A stretch of DNA of 64,000 nt from Duganella sp. OV510 (GCF_900100205.1 NZ_FNEQ01000001.1:248001-312000), one strand, 5' to 3'; shown: positions 1 to 9,208, counted from the first letter of the stretch. Notes: generated by a model from the sequence alone, not told the origin. Numbers and translations are program-made.

Positions 1-1
1 C

Positions 2-1462
2 AACACACAATATGCCGACCGCGACCAGCCGGCCGAACTGTTGATGGCGGGTTCCGGCATGACGGAAAACAAGACCGTCAAGTTCAACTACGCGCAGGAG
101 CTGCTGGACGGCGAAATCAGCTGGAACGGCGTCTACAATCCGTGGACCTACCAGTCGCAATCGCGGCAAGAGGCCGACACTTTGGCGCTCGCCAGCAACG
201 ACAATAGCGGTCGCACGCTGGAACAAGGCGTGGCCTACACGCGCGACCTGTGGCCCGGCGCCAGCATGGACCTGAAAGCCCTGTATCGCACCTCCGACTT
301 CACCGGTGATGCGGCCTACGCCGCCAACGGCGCCACCTCGCACTCCGTCACCGTCAACTCCGCCAGCGAGCAGGTCTTTGCCGGCCAGCTGACCTGGCAG
401 GCGCTGGACGGCGTGGTATTCCGTGGCGGTCTTGAGCGCGCCATCAACGCCAACGACAGCTTCAACACCTGGCAGGCCAATGCACAAGCCGCCGTGCAGC
501 CTGGCCTGAATGCCTGGGTGCAGGAATCGCGGCTTGAAGGTCAACTGTCGTCGGCATGGCAGGTCGACAGCGCGTTGAGCGCCGAAGCCGGCGTCCGGAT
601 TTCCCATTCCAGCCTCAGCACCAGTGCCAGCCAGGACGACGCGAAAGCCTATGTCTATCCCAAGCCGCGCTTGCGCCTGGCGCTGTCGCCGACCTCGGCG
701 CTGCAACTGCGCCTGCGCCTGGAGCGCGAAGTCAGCCAAGTGAACTTTGGTGACGCCGCCGCCTATTTCGGCATGAACGACAAAAGCTTGCGCGCAGACT
801 ATCCCGACCTGGTGCCGGCCAAGACCTGGCTGTGCGAAGGCGCGCTTGAATACCGTTTCTGGGACCGTGGCGCCGCCATCCTCAGCTACACCCAGGCGCA
901 TATCAGCGACGCCATCGACCGCATGCCGATCCGCACCGCGTCAGCCACCTACGATGCTGCCGGCAATATCGGCGATGCCAGCGCCGACACCGTCACCGGC
1001 ATGCTGAACCTGCCGACCGATAACTGGGCGCTGCCGCAAGGCTTGCTGAAGCTGTCGACCACCTGGCGCTCGTCGAGCGTCACCGATCCCACCACGCAGA
1101 CGACGCGCCGCCTGTCGGGCGAGCAACCGCTGTCGTGGCGCGTGGAATTTTCGCAGGACTTGCCGCAGCAGCGCACCGCCTGGGGCTTCTCGGTGGATAA
1201 CGGCTGGAGCAATGACAGCTGGCAGCCGGCAGAACGCGATACCAGCAGCGGCAGCGGCTGGGCACGCGCCTACGTCAACTACCGTCCCGCATCAAACATG
1301 ATGCTGACGCTGGAACTGAACAACCTGGCCAGCCGCAGCATCACCTACGACCGCCTGCACTACGCCGGCGGCGACCGCTTCGCCAGCAATGTCGACTTCT
1401 TCGAGCACAACATCACCCGTACCCAGCCGTACGCCACGCTGCGACTACGGCGCGACTGGTAA
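2..1462 (+). CDS. TonB-dependent receptor, C-terminal part (5' end outside window)
   Basis: The reading frame is open from base 2 and gives 486 residues; the signal peptide, TonB box and plug lie upstream of the window. The visible part alternates short polar turns and amphipathic strands, as in a 22-stranded outer-membrane barrel, and ends in Trp (RLRRDW), the terminal aromatic residue expected for BAM-dependent insertion. The phrase RAYVNYRPASNMMLTLELNN followed by an Asn-Leu motif is typical of the last strands of TonB-dependent receptors. The substrate cannot be told from this part. The gene is followed 49 bases later by an unrelated nuclease-like gene on the same strand. The family call is firm; specificity is unknown. 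Confidence 0.85.
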   Translation, partial: NTQYADRDQPAELLMAGSGMTENKTVKFNYAQELLDGEISWNGVYNPWTYQSQSRQEADTLALASNDNSGRTLEQGVAYTRDLWPGASMDLKALYRTSDFTGDAAYAANGATSHSVTVNSASEQVFAGQLTWQALDGVVFRGGLERAINANDSFNTWQANAQAAVQPGLNAWVQESRLEGQLSSAWQVDSALSAEAGVRISHSSLSTSASQDDAKAYVYPKPRLRLALSPTSALQLRLRLEREVSQVNFGDAAAYFGMNDKSLRADYPDLVPAKTWLCEGALEYRFWDRGAAILSYTQAHISDAIDRMPIRTASATYDAAGNIGDASADTVTGMLNLPTDNWALPQGLLKLSTTWRSSSVTDPTTQTTRRLSGEQPLSWRVEFSQDLPQQRTAWGFSVDNGWSNDSWQPAERDTSSGSGWARAYVNYRPASNMMLTLELNNLASRSITYDRLHYAGGDRFASNVDFFEHNITRTQPYATLRLRRDW

Positions 1463-1511
1463 TTTGTACTAAATCAACGCAGACAGGCAAGCGGCTTCCT
1501 AAACTGGGCGG

Positions 1512-2450
1512 ATGACTGATCCCGCCCCTCCTGCCCGTTATGACTCCCCGTGGAAAGCAGCGCTCACATATGCCTTCCGGGAATTCATGTCCTTCTTCTT
1601 TGCCGAACTCGGCGCAGGGATCGACTGGTCTCACCGCCCACTCTTCCGCGACAAGGAACTGGCAGGCCTCAATGTCGGCGGCCCACCCGACGGGCTGGTT
1701 GCTGACCTCTTGGCCGAGGTCTGCGTGCTCGGCGACCACGCGCGGATGCTCATTCACATAGAAGTCCAGACCCGACGCGACGCCGCCTTCGCACGGCGCG
1801 TTTTCGACTACAACTACCGGATAGACAGGCAGCACGCACGACCGGTCGCCAGTCTGGTCGTGCTGGCGGATAACGATCCACGATGGCGCCCGACCGCCTA
1901 TCATCGCAAAATAAAGGGAACGATGACGATGTTCTACTTCTCCGCCGCAAAGCTGCTGGATTACGCCAACCGGACTGACGAGTTGATGATCTCGCACAAT
2001 CCTTTCGCCCTGATTACCCTCGCTCATTTACGCACGCAACAAGCCGGACATGATGCAGATCAACTGTACGCTGCTAAGTGGCAGCTTACCAAACGACTGT
2101 ACCAACATCGCTGGCGTAAGAAGCGCATAATTGAAATCTTCAAGGTAATCAACTGGATGATGGCTCTGCCAGCTGCTCATCAGCAGCGATATTGGCATGC
2201 CGTCCTCAAGCTGGAGCAGGAGCGAAAAATGGAATGGATCAGCCCGCTAGAGCAGTCATTTATGGACAAAGGATGGACACAAGGCCGCAAAGAAGGTGCA
2301 ATGGAGATGTTGGAACGGCAGTTAACCAAACGCTTTGGACCGCTGCCGAAAACCATCCAGAACAAGCTGAAGAAAGCCAGTCTGGATAGGCTATGGATTT
2401 GGAGCGACAAGCTGCAGGAGGCAGAGTCGCTGAAGCATGTGTTCGAATAA
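1512..2450 (+). CDS. Rpn/PDDEXK-family nuclease-like protein with DUF4351 tail
   Basis: This 312-residue protein resembles the Rpn (Transposase_31-like) recombination-promoting nuclease family. The N-terminal half carries the PD-(D/E)XK-type arrangement: Asp60 and Asp65 in PDGLVADLLAEV, then IHIEVQ with Glu84 and Gln86. A downstream RVFDYNYRI segment is also typical. The last 60 residues (MEMLERQLTKRFGPLP... ending ESLKHVF) look like DUF4351. Rpn proteins are proposed DNA endonucleases and do not transpose on their own. Base composition is lower in GC than both neighbours, which suits horizontal acquisition. It converges on the UPF0303 gene, leaving four bases between stops. The ATG has only a weak Shine-Dalgarno sequence. 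The family assignment is fairly sure; activity is not shown. Confidence 0.75.
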   Translation: MTDPAPPARYDSPWKAALTYAFREFMSFFFAELGAGIDWSHRPLFRDKELAGLNVGGPPDGLVADLLAEVCVLGDHARMLIHIEVQTRRDAAFARRVFDYNYRIDRQHARPVASLVVLADNDPRWRPTAYHRKIKGTMTMFYFSAAKLLDYANRTDELMISHNPFALITLAHLRTQQAGHDADQLYAAKWQLTKRLYQHRWRKKRIIEIFKVINWMMALPAAHQQRYWHAVLKLEQERKMEWISPLEQSFMDKGWTQGRKEGAMEMLERQLTKRFGPLPKTIQNKLKKASLDRLWIWSDKLQEAESLKHVFE

Positions 2451-2454
2451 GCGC

Positions 2455-3003
2455 CTACAGCTCGCCATCAATTTTCAAATAGCTTTTAAGCGCGGCGATG
2501 ACCATGGCATGATCTTCCGGGCCGGGCAAGCCGGTCACGGTGATCGTGCCGATACGGCCAGTGCCTTTCAGGATCAGCGGGAACGAGCCTCCGTGGGCGG
2601 CATAGTCGCGCATGTCCAGGCCCGGCAGCGCTTCAAAATTGCCGCCGCTGTTCTTCACCTCGTTGTGCGTATAGAACGAACTGTGGCCGGTGCGGTTGAC
2701 CAGGTTGCTCTTGCGGCGTATCCAGTTGGCGTGGTCTGCGGTCATACCCTCCATGCCGAAGTAAAACAGCAACAACCCGTCACGCGTGACATTGACCGCA
2801 ACCTTCTTGTTCGCCGCGCGCGCCAGTTCAACCACCTTGTTGCCGAGCGCTAGCGCCGTATCGGAGTTGAAGCTGTCGAACTGTAGCACCTGCTCCTGGC
2901 GCGCCAGTGCTGCAAGATCGACCGTCTGCGCCTGCGCCAGGCCGCCAACCGCCAAGGCCAGGAACAAGGCAAATCGGCATTTCTGCCGGATAGAAATGAC
3001 CAC
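2455..3003 (-). CDS. UPF0303 / heme-degrading-domain family protein, exported
   Basis: The 182-residue product has a Sec signal peptide (MVISIRQKCRF, hydrophobic core, cleavage near AQA-QT) followed by a UPF0303/GlcG-HbpS-like domain. Family hallmarks are LARQEQVLQFDSFNSDTAL near the start, WIRRKSNLVNRTGHSS in the middle and GTITVTGLPGPEDH near the end. Relatives are small heme- or cofactor-binding proteins whose enzymatic role is poorly defined. The start is GTG, preceded by CGGAGACAGC, a good Shine-Dalgarno sequence. It lies 35 bases after the ABC ATPase gene on the same strand and may be the last gene of that cassette. The signal peptide is unusual, since most UPF0303 members are cytoplasmic. 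Confidence 0.8.
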   Translation of the reverse strand: MVISIRQKCRFALFLALAVGGLAQAQTVDLAALARQEQVLQFDSFNSDTALALGNKVVELARAANKKVAVNVTRDGLLLFYFGMEGMTADHANWIRRKSNLVNRTGHSSFYTHNEVKNSGGNFEALPGLDMRDYAAHGGSFPLILKGTGRIGTITVTGLPGPEDHAMVIAALKSYLKIDGEL

Positions 3004-3037
3004 GCTGTCTCCGTTTATTGTTTTACCAACGGCGATT

Positions 3038-3751
3038 CTACATCAGCGGCGCCCGCATCTCGTCCAGATACAGCCGCTCCAGCTCCAGTGCGCTGACGTC
3101 GGTGGCCTTCAGTGTGCGCACCAGATGGCCGCCGCGCATCAGGCCGATCGTGGTGGCGACCTCGCGCGCCCGGAACAGGTCATGCGTCGCCATGTAGATC
3201 GCGGCGCCGGCATCACGCTGACGCAGCAGCAAGGCATGGAATTCGGCGCTGGCTTGCGGGTCCAGGCCGGAGGTGGGCTCGTCCAGCAGCAACACCCGGG
3301 CCGAGCGTGCAATCGCCAACGCAATCGCCACCTTTTGCCGCATGCCTTTCGAGTACGTGGCAGCGCGCCGGTGCGCCGCATCTTCCGGAATGCCGGCCTC
3401 GTGCAGCCATTCAAGCAGCAATGATGGACGACGATCCCCGACACCCGCCAGGCCGGCAAAGTAGTCGAGGTTCTCCAGCCCGCTCATCTCGCCGTACAGC
3501 GCGATTTGCTCCGGCAGATACAGCATCTGCCGCCGCGCCGCGAGCGGATCACGATGCACGTCAACACCATGAACCAGCACCTGGCCGGCGCTGGGCGTGA
3601 GCAGGCCGAGCATCAGCTTGATGCTGGTGGTCTTGCCGGCGCCATTCGCGCCCAGCATGCAGAACACCTCGCCGGGTGCGATCTGCACGGAAAGGCCCGC
3701 CAACGCCTGATGGCTGCCATATTGCTTGGAAAGTGAAATGGTCTGTAACAT
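3038..3751 (-). CDS. ABC transporter ATP-binding protein (NosF/CcmA-like)
   Basis: A 237-residue ABC ATPase with Walker A GANGAGKTT at residues 34-42, the signature YSKGMRQKVAIA near residue 133, Walker B VLLLDEPTSGLD near residue 153 and a switch His in MATHD. The modified signature (SKGMRQK in place of LSGGQ) is typical of the ABC-2 type export group that includes NosF. It is the fourth gene of a tight minus-strand cassette and follows the second permease by seven bases. It presumably energises the two DUF3526-type permeases next to it in the inner membrane. The transported substrate is unknown; the outer-membrane TonB receptor in the same operon suggests a metal or metal chelate. Confidence 0.9.
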   Translation of the reverse strand: MLQTISLSKQYGSHQALAGLSVQIAPGEVFCMLGANGAGKTTSIKLMLGLLTPSAGQVLVHGVDVHRDPLAARRQMLYLPEQIALYGEMSGLENLDYFAGLAGVGDRRPSLLLEWLHEAGIPEDAAHRRAATYSKGMRQKVAIALAIARSARVLLLDEPTSGLDPQASAEFHALLLRQRDAGAAIYMATHDLFRAREVATTIGLMRGGHLVRTLKATDVSALELERLYLDEMRAPLM

Positions 3752-3758
3752 GGAATCC

Positions 3759-5171
3759 TCAATCAGTCAGCAATGGGCGCCCGCGCGAGCGCCAATACAG
3801 TAGTGCACCCAGGACGAACAGTCCGAGGCAGATGGCCAATACATCCGTCAGCAGTGCACAGGTGCGCTGCCCCCAAGGCTGCTCGTGGAAGACAAAGCGC
3901 GGCAGCCCCCGGTCATAATCGGCGACTGTCAGCAGCCGGTCCTCGGCGAGATAAACGCGCACCAGGTCGCGCTGCGTCAGTTGAAAACGCTGCGCCTGTT
4001 GCTGGAACTGCAAGGCGCGGCTGGCGTCATTACCGGACAGCCGCTCCAGCCCATCTTGCAAGGCAATGGCCGGCGACAGGAAACGCGCGCGCTCCATCCA
4101 CGTTTCGCGCCGCCGGTCTTCGCTGCGATAGCGCGCCGACACCGCCTGGATGCCACGCTCCGCCCGGTCTACCTCGACGCCACGAAGACGCAGGCTATCC
4201 GGAATATTCGGCGCGACGCTGCGCGCCATCTTCGGCATGCGTTGCGCTTCGGCGCGATTCTCCGCCCTCGCCCGCATCGCCTCGGCACGCAGCGCGTTGA
4301 CACGTTCAGACGATGCCGATGGCGGCGCGATGCGGTCCACCAGCGTCAGGGCCAGCGCTGGCGCCACCACCACCAGTGCCAGCCAGCACATCAGGCACGC
4401 GAACGCTGCCTGGGCTGTGGTACGCAGACGTTGCGTGACAAAGATGGCGGCGCCTATCCAGAACAGCCCGTACATGCCAGCCAATAGCGCGCAGGCCAAC
4501 AAGCCGCTCATGTCGCGCGCGCCGCACAGCAGCAAGGTGGCGGTCACCAGCAAGATCATTGGCAATGCGGTGGCCAGCCAGCAAGCCGCCGCTTTCGCCG
4601 CCAGGTAGTGCCACGGCGCTTGCGGTTGCGACAGTAGCCAACCCGCCATTCCAGCTTCCCTTTCGTTGGACCACATGCCATAGCTGACGGATAGCACCAG
4701 CAACGGGAACAGATAGACCAGCACAAAGGCCAGGTCGAGCCGACCGGCCGCCTGCACCGCAGGATTTGCCAGGCCGGCCAGATGCTCGTCAAAGATGGTG
4801 TGGCTGGCCATGTAGGGCGCAATCGACGCGGCCAGCGGATAGCCGTCCGCAGCGCCATTGGTCAGGGCTGACATGGAGGTTGGCGGCAGCGCGGCCTGGA
4901 AAAACATCGCCGTGGCGTAGAGCGCGCCACCAAAGCGGCCCTTGGTTTCCGGCGTGATCTTCTCGGCGATCTGCTGGCGGCGGTCCGCATGGATCTTCTG
5001 CTCGTTGAGCCGCAAGGCCTCAACTGCTTCCAGACGTTGTGCGCTCCATTGCGTGCCGTTCCATCCGGCATACGCGCATACCAGCGCAAAGCCCAGCCAC
5101 AGCGGTGCCAGCCAGCGCGCCCGCAACAATCGTGTCAGTTCAAAGCGCGTAATGAGGAATATGGACTTCAT
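3759..5171 (-). CDS. ABC-2 type permease, DUF3526 family (second permease)
   Basis: About 470 residues with an N-terminal membrane anchor (MKSIFLITRFELTRLLRARW), a long periplasmic loop, a central block of hydrophobic segments and a last transmembrane helix before RSRGRPLLTD. This is the layout of ABC-2/NosY-like permeases carrying DUF3526. The start at 5171 is chosen because its ATG overlaps the stop of the upstream permease gene (ATGA), showing translational coupling; the longer open frame would run into that gene. It pairs with the next gene as two unequal permease halves served by one ATPase. Confidence 0.8.
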   Translation of the reverse strand: MKSIFLITRFELTRLLRARWLAPLWLGFALVCAYAGWNGTQWSAQRLEAVEALRLNEQKIHADRRQQIAEKITPETKGRFGGALYATAMFFQAALPPTSMSALTNGAADGYPLAASIAPYMASHTIFDEHLAGLANPAVQAAGRLDLAFVLVYLFPLLVLSVSYGMWSNEREAGMAGWLLSQPQAPWHYLAAKAAACWLATALPMILLVTATLLLCGARDMSGLLACALLAGMYGLFWIGAAIFVTQRLRTTAQAAFACLMCWLALVVVAPALALTLVDRIAPPSASSERVNALRAEAMRARAENRAEAQRMPKMARSVAPNIPDSLRLRGVEVDRAERGIQAVSARYRSEDRRRETWMERARFLSPAIALQDGLERLSGNDASRALQFQQQAQRFQLTQRDLVRVYLAEDRLLTVADYDRGLPRFVFHEQPWGQRTCALLTDVLAICLGLFVLGALLYWRSRGRPLLTD

Positions 5172-6598
5172 GCCTTGCCTCCCAATTGGCTGGCGCTGCG
5201 CCACAACAGCAGCAATGCTGCGATCAGCCACGCCAGCAATATCAACAGCGGCTGCACGATGCGCGGCGCGACATCCCGCATGGCCAGGGACTGCGGCGCA
5301 AACTGGATGCCGGCAGTGATTGCGTTCACATCGGCGGTATAGAGGCCGTTGCCTTTGCGGTGCAGTTTCATGTCGCGGTTGAGCGCCTGCACCATGGCAT
5401 ACCGGTAGCGCTCCGCCTGCTCAAGGAAATGCCGGTGCGCCGGCAGGTCGGATTGCGCCAGCGCTGCCGACAGCGGACGCAGCGCCAGCATCGGCGACAG
5501 CACGCTGGCCGCGAGGCTGAACCGCGCTTGTGCGGCGTGATCGTCGTACAGTTGTGCGAAATGCCGTGTATAGATGCCGGTGGTACGCTGTTCGCCATGC
5601 TCGAACACCAATCCGTCAAAATTGATCGGCAGATCGGCGATCTTCTGTACGCCATAGGCTTTGAGCGTCTCCGCTTCCAGCCGGCCAAGGCGCACATCAC
5701 GGGTATCGTGACCATCCGGCCCCTCCATGATTTCACGCTCGACCGCCTTGTGAAAAGCCGTGGCGCCAGGTGTCGGATAGCGCTGCTCGGCCAGTTGCGG
5801 CGCCAGCATCGGCAACAGCACCACGACCACCGCCCACAGGCCCAGTGAACGCAGCAAGGAAGCACCCGCGTTTTCGGCATGCGCCGAAATCGCCATCACC
5901 AGCGCAAGAAACACCAGCCAGTGCACATAACAGGCACCCAGCATCAACAGCAGTGAACCGAACAGCGGCCAATCGCCGCGCGCTCCCAGCCAAACGGCAC
6001 ACAGCACGCCAGTGGCCAGGGCCAGGCCACCCAGACCAATCGCGAACGCGGCGAACCGCCCGGCTGCAAGCAGCCGCGACGACGCGCCTGCGCCCAACTC
6101 CTGCGCCAGCAGCGCGCGCGAGCGTGTACCGGAAAACGTGGTGAAGGCGGCAAACACGATCAACAGCGGCACCAGCGTCTGCAACACGGCAGCCGGATTC
6201 AATCCATCGAAACGGCTCAATGCAAAACCACGGTCGGTGGGCTTGTAGCGGCCGGTGTTCTGCACATGGCCTTCGAGCCGCAGCGTACTGCCCAGATGGT
6301 TCAGCAGGCCCGGATCGAGCACCGCCAGCGGCGGCCAGGGCTTGTAGACATAGCGGCCGAAATGCGCCGCGCCGTGCGGATTGGCTTCGCCCTGGGCGGC
6401 CCACACTTCCGCCTCGCTGACAGCGTCACGCTGTTGCTGGGCGAGCGTCAGATTGGCGCGTCCGGCGGCTGCGGTCAGCGATGCCGCAAACACCAGCAAC
6501 AGCGCCAGCAGCAGCCAGCGCAGCCGTCCATCGCGCGCCATGATGCGCCATTGCTGGCGCACCACGATATGCAACATGGTCGAGGTATGCGTGGCCAT
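5168..6598 (-). CDS. ABC-2 type permease, DUF3526 family (first permease)
   Basis: The 476-residue protein has an N-terminal transmembrane helix (RWLLLALLLVFAASLTAAAG), a roughly 100-residue extracytoplasmic loop, five hydrophobic segments in the middle (LQTLVPLLIVFAAF, FGSLLLMLGACYVHWLVFL, LWAVVVVLLPMLAP), a second large soluble loop and a last helix (PLLILLAWLIAALLLLW). This matches DUF3526-type permeases. It starts three bases after the TonB receptor stop and overlaps the second permease by ATGA, so receptor and permeases are one transcription unit. Confidence 0.8.
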   Translation of the reverse strand: MATHTSTMLHIVVRQQWRIMARDGRLRWLLLALLLVFAASLTAAAGRANLTLAQQQRDAVSEAEVWAAQGEANPHGAAHFGRYVYKPWPPLAVLDPGLLNHLGSTLRLEGHVQNTGRYKPTDRGFALSRFDGLNPAAVLQTLVPLLIVFAAFTTFSGTRSRALLAQELGAGASSRLLAAGRFAAFAIGLGGLALATGVLCAVWLGARGDWPLFGSLLLMLGACYVHWLVFLALVMAISAHAENAGASLLRSLGLWAVVVVLLPMLAPQLAEQRYPTPGATAFHKAVEREIMEGPDGHDTRDVRLGRLEAETLKAYGVQKIADLPINFDGLVFEHGEQRTTGIYTRHFAQLYDDHAAQARFSLAASVLSPMLALRPLSAALAQSDLPAHRHFLEQAERYRYAMVQALNRDMKLHRKGNGLYTADVNAITAGIQFAPQSLAMRDVAPRIVQPLLILLAWLIAALLLLWRSASQLGGKA

Positions 6599-6601
6599 CG
6601 T

Positions 6602-8707
6602 CTAGTAGGCTCCGCGCAGCGTCAACAGCACATTGCGCGGCTCGCCATAGATATTGTAGGTATTCAACCCGCCCACGCGCGAACGGTAGACGCGGTCGAA
6701 CAGGTTGTTGACCGACAGCGTCAGGCTTAGCTTGTTATTCAAGGCGTAACCGGCTTGCGCACTGGCGACCGCATAGCCGCCCTGCTCGCGTCCGCCGGGC
6801 GTGCCGCTGCCTGTGACCCGGCTGCTGCCATTCAGGCCGGCGGCCACAAACGCTTTCGATAGCCAGGCCGGCTGATAACGCGCGTACAGCTTCAATGTGT
6901 GGCGCGGTTCGAAAGTCGAGAAGATTTCGCCCGATAAGCTTGGATGTGCCCCGTACTCGGTCTTCAGCCACGTATAGCCTGCGGTCAGGTTCAGCGATGG
7001 CACTGGATTGCCGCCCAGTTCAAACTCGGCGCCATAGACCTTTACCTCGCCGGCGGGTGCATAGACCTCGGGCACCGCTGTAGCCAGCGCGCGGTTGCGG
7101 TCGCGCATGCTGAACAGCGCCGCCGAGGCGCTCATTTTGCCGCCGGCCAGGCGCAGCTTGCTGCCTAACTCGAATTGCGAGCCGACCCGTGGCTCGATGA
7201 TCTTGCCAGACGCGTCAAACAGGCCCTGTGGAAGGAAGATATCGCTATAGCTGAGGTATGCCGTGCGCTCCGGCGCATAGGTCCAGATCAGCGAAGCTGA
7301 TGGCGTGACCTCGCCGCGCTCGCGCGAGCTGGTGTTAAATGGCGTCGGCGCCGATGGTGCGATGCTGCGGCTTTCGCTGCGATAGTTCGAACTGCGCGCG
7401 CCCAGCACCAGCGCCAAAGGATCGCTGAGCGACAGCCGCGCCTGTGCATACAGGCCGCCTTGCGTCACCTGCGTGCCGCTGCCGCGATTGAAACCGCCCA
7501 CCGGCTCCGGCACCAGCGCCGGATTGTTGATCGGGACATTGGGCACTGCGGTGTACGTCACGTTCAGCGTGTCCGCCAGGCGCGTGTCATAGTTGTAGCC
7601 GATGGTGGCGGAGTGGCGGCGCCCCCATAGCGTAAAAGGGCCGCTGGCAAACAGGTCGGCCGACTGGCGGCTGAAATCCAGTTCGCTCATGCGGCGCGCA
7701 TAGGTGGCCGTCATGGTGGCGGGATTCACGCCGGTGCTGGGATAGGCGTCACGATAGAACTTGTCGACCTCGCGCTGCAAGGCACGCGCCTGCAGTTCCC
7801 AGCCACCGGCGAGCTGCTGCCGCAACTCGGCGCTCACCTCGTCGGTGCGCCAGAAAAAGCGGTTCCAGGCAGGATAGACATGGGTCTCGCGGTCCGTGTC
7901 CCAGAAACGGTCGTTGGTATAGGCCGGCAGGCCCATCGACGGTGAACGCAGCTGGTCCTGCTGGCGGGAGAAGGTCAGCGACACCACGGTATCAGGTCCG
8001 ATATCGGCGTCCAGCGCCAGGTAGCCCAGCCATTTTCGGTCATGCCCGACGTCGTAGAAGAAGCCGCGATCCTGCAAGGTCGCCACTGCGCGGGCACGCA
8101 GCGTACCGGCGCTGTTCAGCGGGCCGCCGATGTCGATCTCGGCGCGGCGATTATCCCAGCTACCGATATTGGCGGCGCCGGCCAGCTGGAACTGGCGTGT
8201 GCCGCGCTTGCGTACGAAGTTGATGACGCCGCCCGGCTGGCCGGAACCCTGCGTCACGCCCGACGGCCCGCGCAGGATTTCGACCCGCTCGAAGATGGCC
8301 AGGTCATATTCCTGCGTGCCGCTGCCCAGGTTATTCGTGGGGACGCCATCGTAGGCGATCTCCAGGCTATAGCCGCGCGAGCGGAAGTCCGGATTCACGC
8401 CATCGAAAGGCATGACGGTGATGCCAGGAGCCTGCTGCATCAAGTCGCCAAGCGTCATCAGGTTCTGATCCTGGATGCGTTCCTGTGAAAAGACCGTAAC
8501 GGATTGCGGCAAGTCCAGCAGCCGTACCGGCGTCTTGCCGCCCACAGCGGCGCTATCCGGCGCATACGGCTGTTCGGCGGTGCCGGTTACCTGCACCTGC
8601 GGCAGCGTGGTTGTTTCAGCATGGGTCAATGGGCTGGCGGCGAGGAAAGCCAGGGCGAGCGCGCGCGGCAGCGCATCACGCCGGAAAGGGAGTGAATTTT
8701 TTAACAT
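6602..8707 (-). CDS. TonB-dependent siderophore-type receptor
   Basis: The product is 701 residues from the ATG at 8707. The signal peptide ends in the segment LAASPLTHA-ET and is followed by a plug domain with LDLPQSVTVFSQERIQDQ and LGDLMQQAPGITVMPFDG, then a barrel ending in VLLTLRGAY with a terminal aromatic residue. The plug sequence belongs to the FhuA/FpvA-type siderophore receptor group. An upstream in-frame start is ignored because the signal peptide begins at MLKNSLPFRRD. The gene sits between a small Cys/His membrane protein and two ABC permeases, so it probably delivers a metal chelate; the ligand is not identifiable from sequence alone. Confidence 0.9.
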   Translation of the reverse strand: MLKNSLPFRRDALPRALALAFLAASPLTHAETTTLPQVQVTGTAEQPYAPDSAAVGGKTPVRLLDLPQSVTVFSQERIQDQNLMTLGDLMQQAPGITVMPFDGVNPDFRSRGYSLEIAYDGVPTNNLGSGTQEYDLAIFERVEILRGPSGVTQGSGQPGGVINFVRKRGTRQFQLAGAANIGSWDNRRAEIDIGGPLNSAGTLRARAVATLQDRGFFYDVGHDRKWLGYLALDADIGPDTVVSLTFSRQQDQLRSPSMGLPAYTNDRFWDTDRETHVYPAWNRFFWRTDEVSAELRQQLAGGWELQARALQREVDKFYRDAYPSTGVNPATMTATYARRMSELDFSRQSADLFASGPFTLWGRRHSATIGYNYDTRLADTLNVTYTAVPNVPINNPALVPEPVGGFNRGSGTQVTQGGLYAQARLSLSDPLALVLGARSSNYRSESRSIAPSAPTPFNTSSRERGEVTPSASLIWTYAPERTAYLSYSDIFLPQGLFDASGKIIEPRVGSQFELGSKLRLAGGKMSASAALFSMRDRNRALATAVPEVYAPAGEVKVYGAEFELGGNPVPSLNLTAGYTWLKTEYGAHPSLSGEIFSTFEPRHTLKLYARYQPAWLSKAFVAAGLNGSSRVTGSGTPGGREQGGYAVASAQAGYALNNKLSLTLSVNNLFDRVYRSRVGGLNTYNIYGEPRNVLLTLRGAY

Positions 8708-8804
8708 GATATGGACGAAAGCAAAGCCGCCACCCTTCAGCGGGCAGGCGGAATATACGGATACACGGCCGCGCAGGCGCACAGCGCCCGAACAGACAGG
8801 TTGC

Positions 8805-9155
8805 TTAGTGGAGGATCAGGACGGAGGCAGGAGGCCCCTGGCTGGCCGGACGCAGATAGGCCGGGGCGGCGCGGCGTACACCCTCGGGCAGGCGCGCAAG
8901 AACGTAGGCAATCGCCAGGAAGATCGCCAGCAGCGTGGCGCCGGCGGCAGGCAGATCACCCAGCGCAGGCGTGGCAGCATGGCAAAGCACGCAATGCGCC
9001 TTGGATTCAGTCGCCTCGTGACGGTGGCCGGCAGTGACGCCAAGCTGAAACAGGAACAGCGCAATGCACACGCAAACGACGGCCTTGCGCACACGCGACA
9101 GCGTGACGGCAAGTGCGCCAGATTGTTGGATTGCGAGAAGCATGTGCAAGCTCAT
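8805..9155 (-). CDS. Small membrane protein with Cys/His motif (DUF2946-like)
   Basis: A 116-residue protein with one N-terminal membrane segment (VVCVCIALFLFQLGVTAG), then GHRHEATESKAHCVLCHA with a CxxC pair between His residues, a second hydrophobic stretch (GATLLAIFLAIAYVLA) and a polar tail. Small proteins of this plan (DUF2946 and similar) often precede TonB receptors for copper or other metals. It lies 97 bases upstream of the receptor on the same strand and is the first gene of the cassette. A second start (Met5, 9143) is possible. The family call is tentative; metal binding is inferred from the Cys/His cluster. Confidence 0.6.
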   Translation of the reverse strand: MSLHMLLAIQQSGALAVTLSRVRKAVVCVCIALFLFQLGVTAGHRHEATESKAHCVLCHAATPALGDLPAAGATLLAIFLAIAYVLARLPEGVRRAAPAYLRPASQGPPASVLILH

Positions 9156-9171
9156 GGACGATGAGCTTTTT

Positions 9172-9200
9172 AGTATAGTGGCAAATTTGGTGCCAAGGCA
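9172..9200 (-). promoter_or_regulatory. Probable promoter of the TonB receptor/ABC cassette
   Basis: Reading the minus strand, TTGCCT and TATACT are spaced by 18 bases, with TATACT at 9172-9177, about 17 bases before the first ATG of the cassette. The spacer contains GGCA-N7-TGCC, an inverted repeat that could be an operator. Only this site precedes the small Cys/His protein, so it would drive the whole unit down to the ATPase. Confidence 0.45.
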
Positions 9201-9208
9201 AGCAGATG

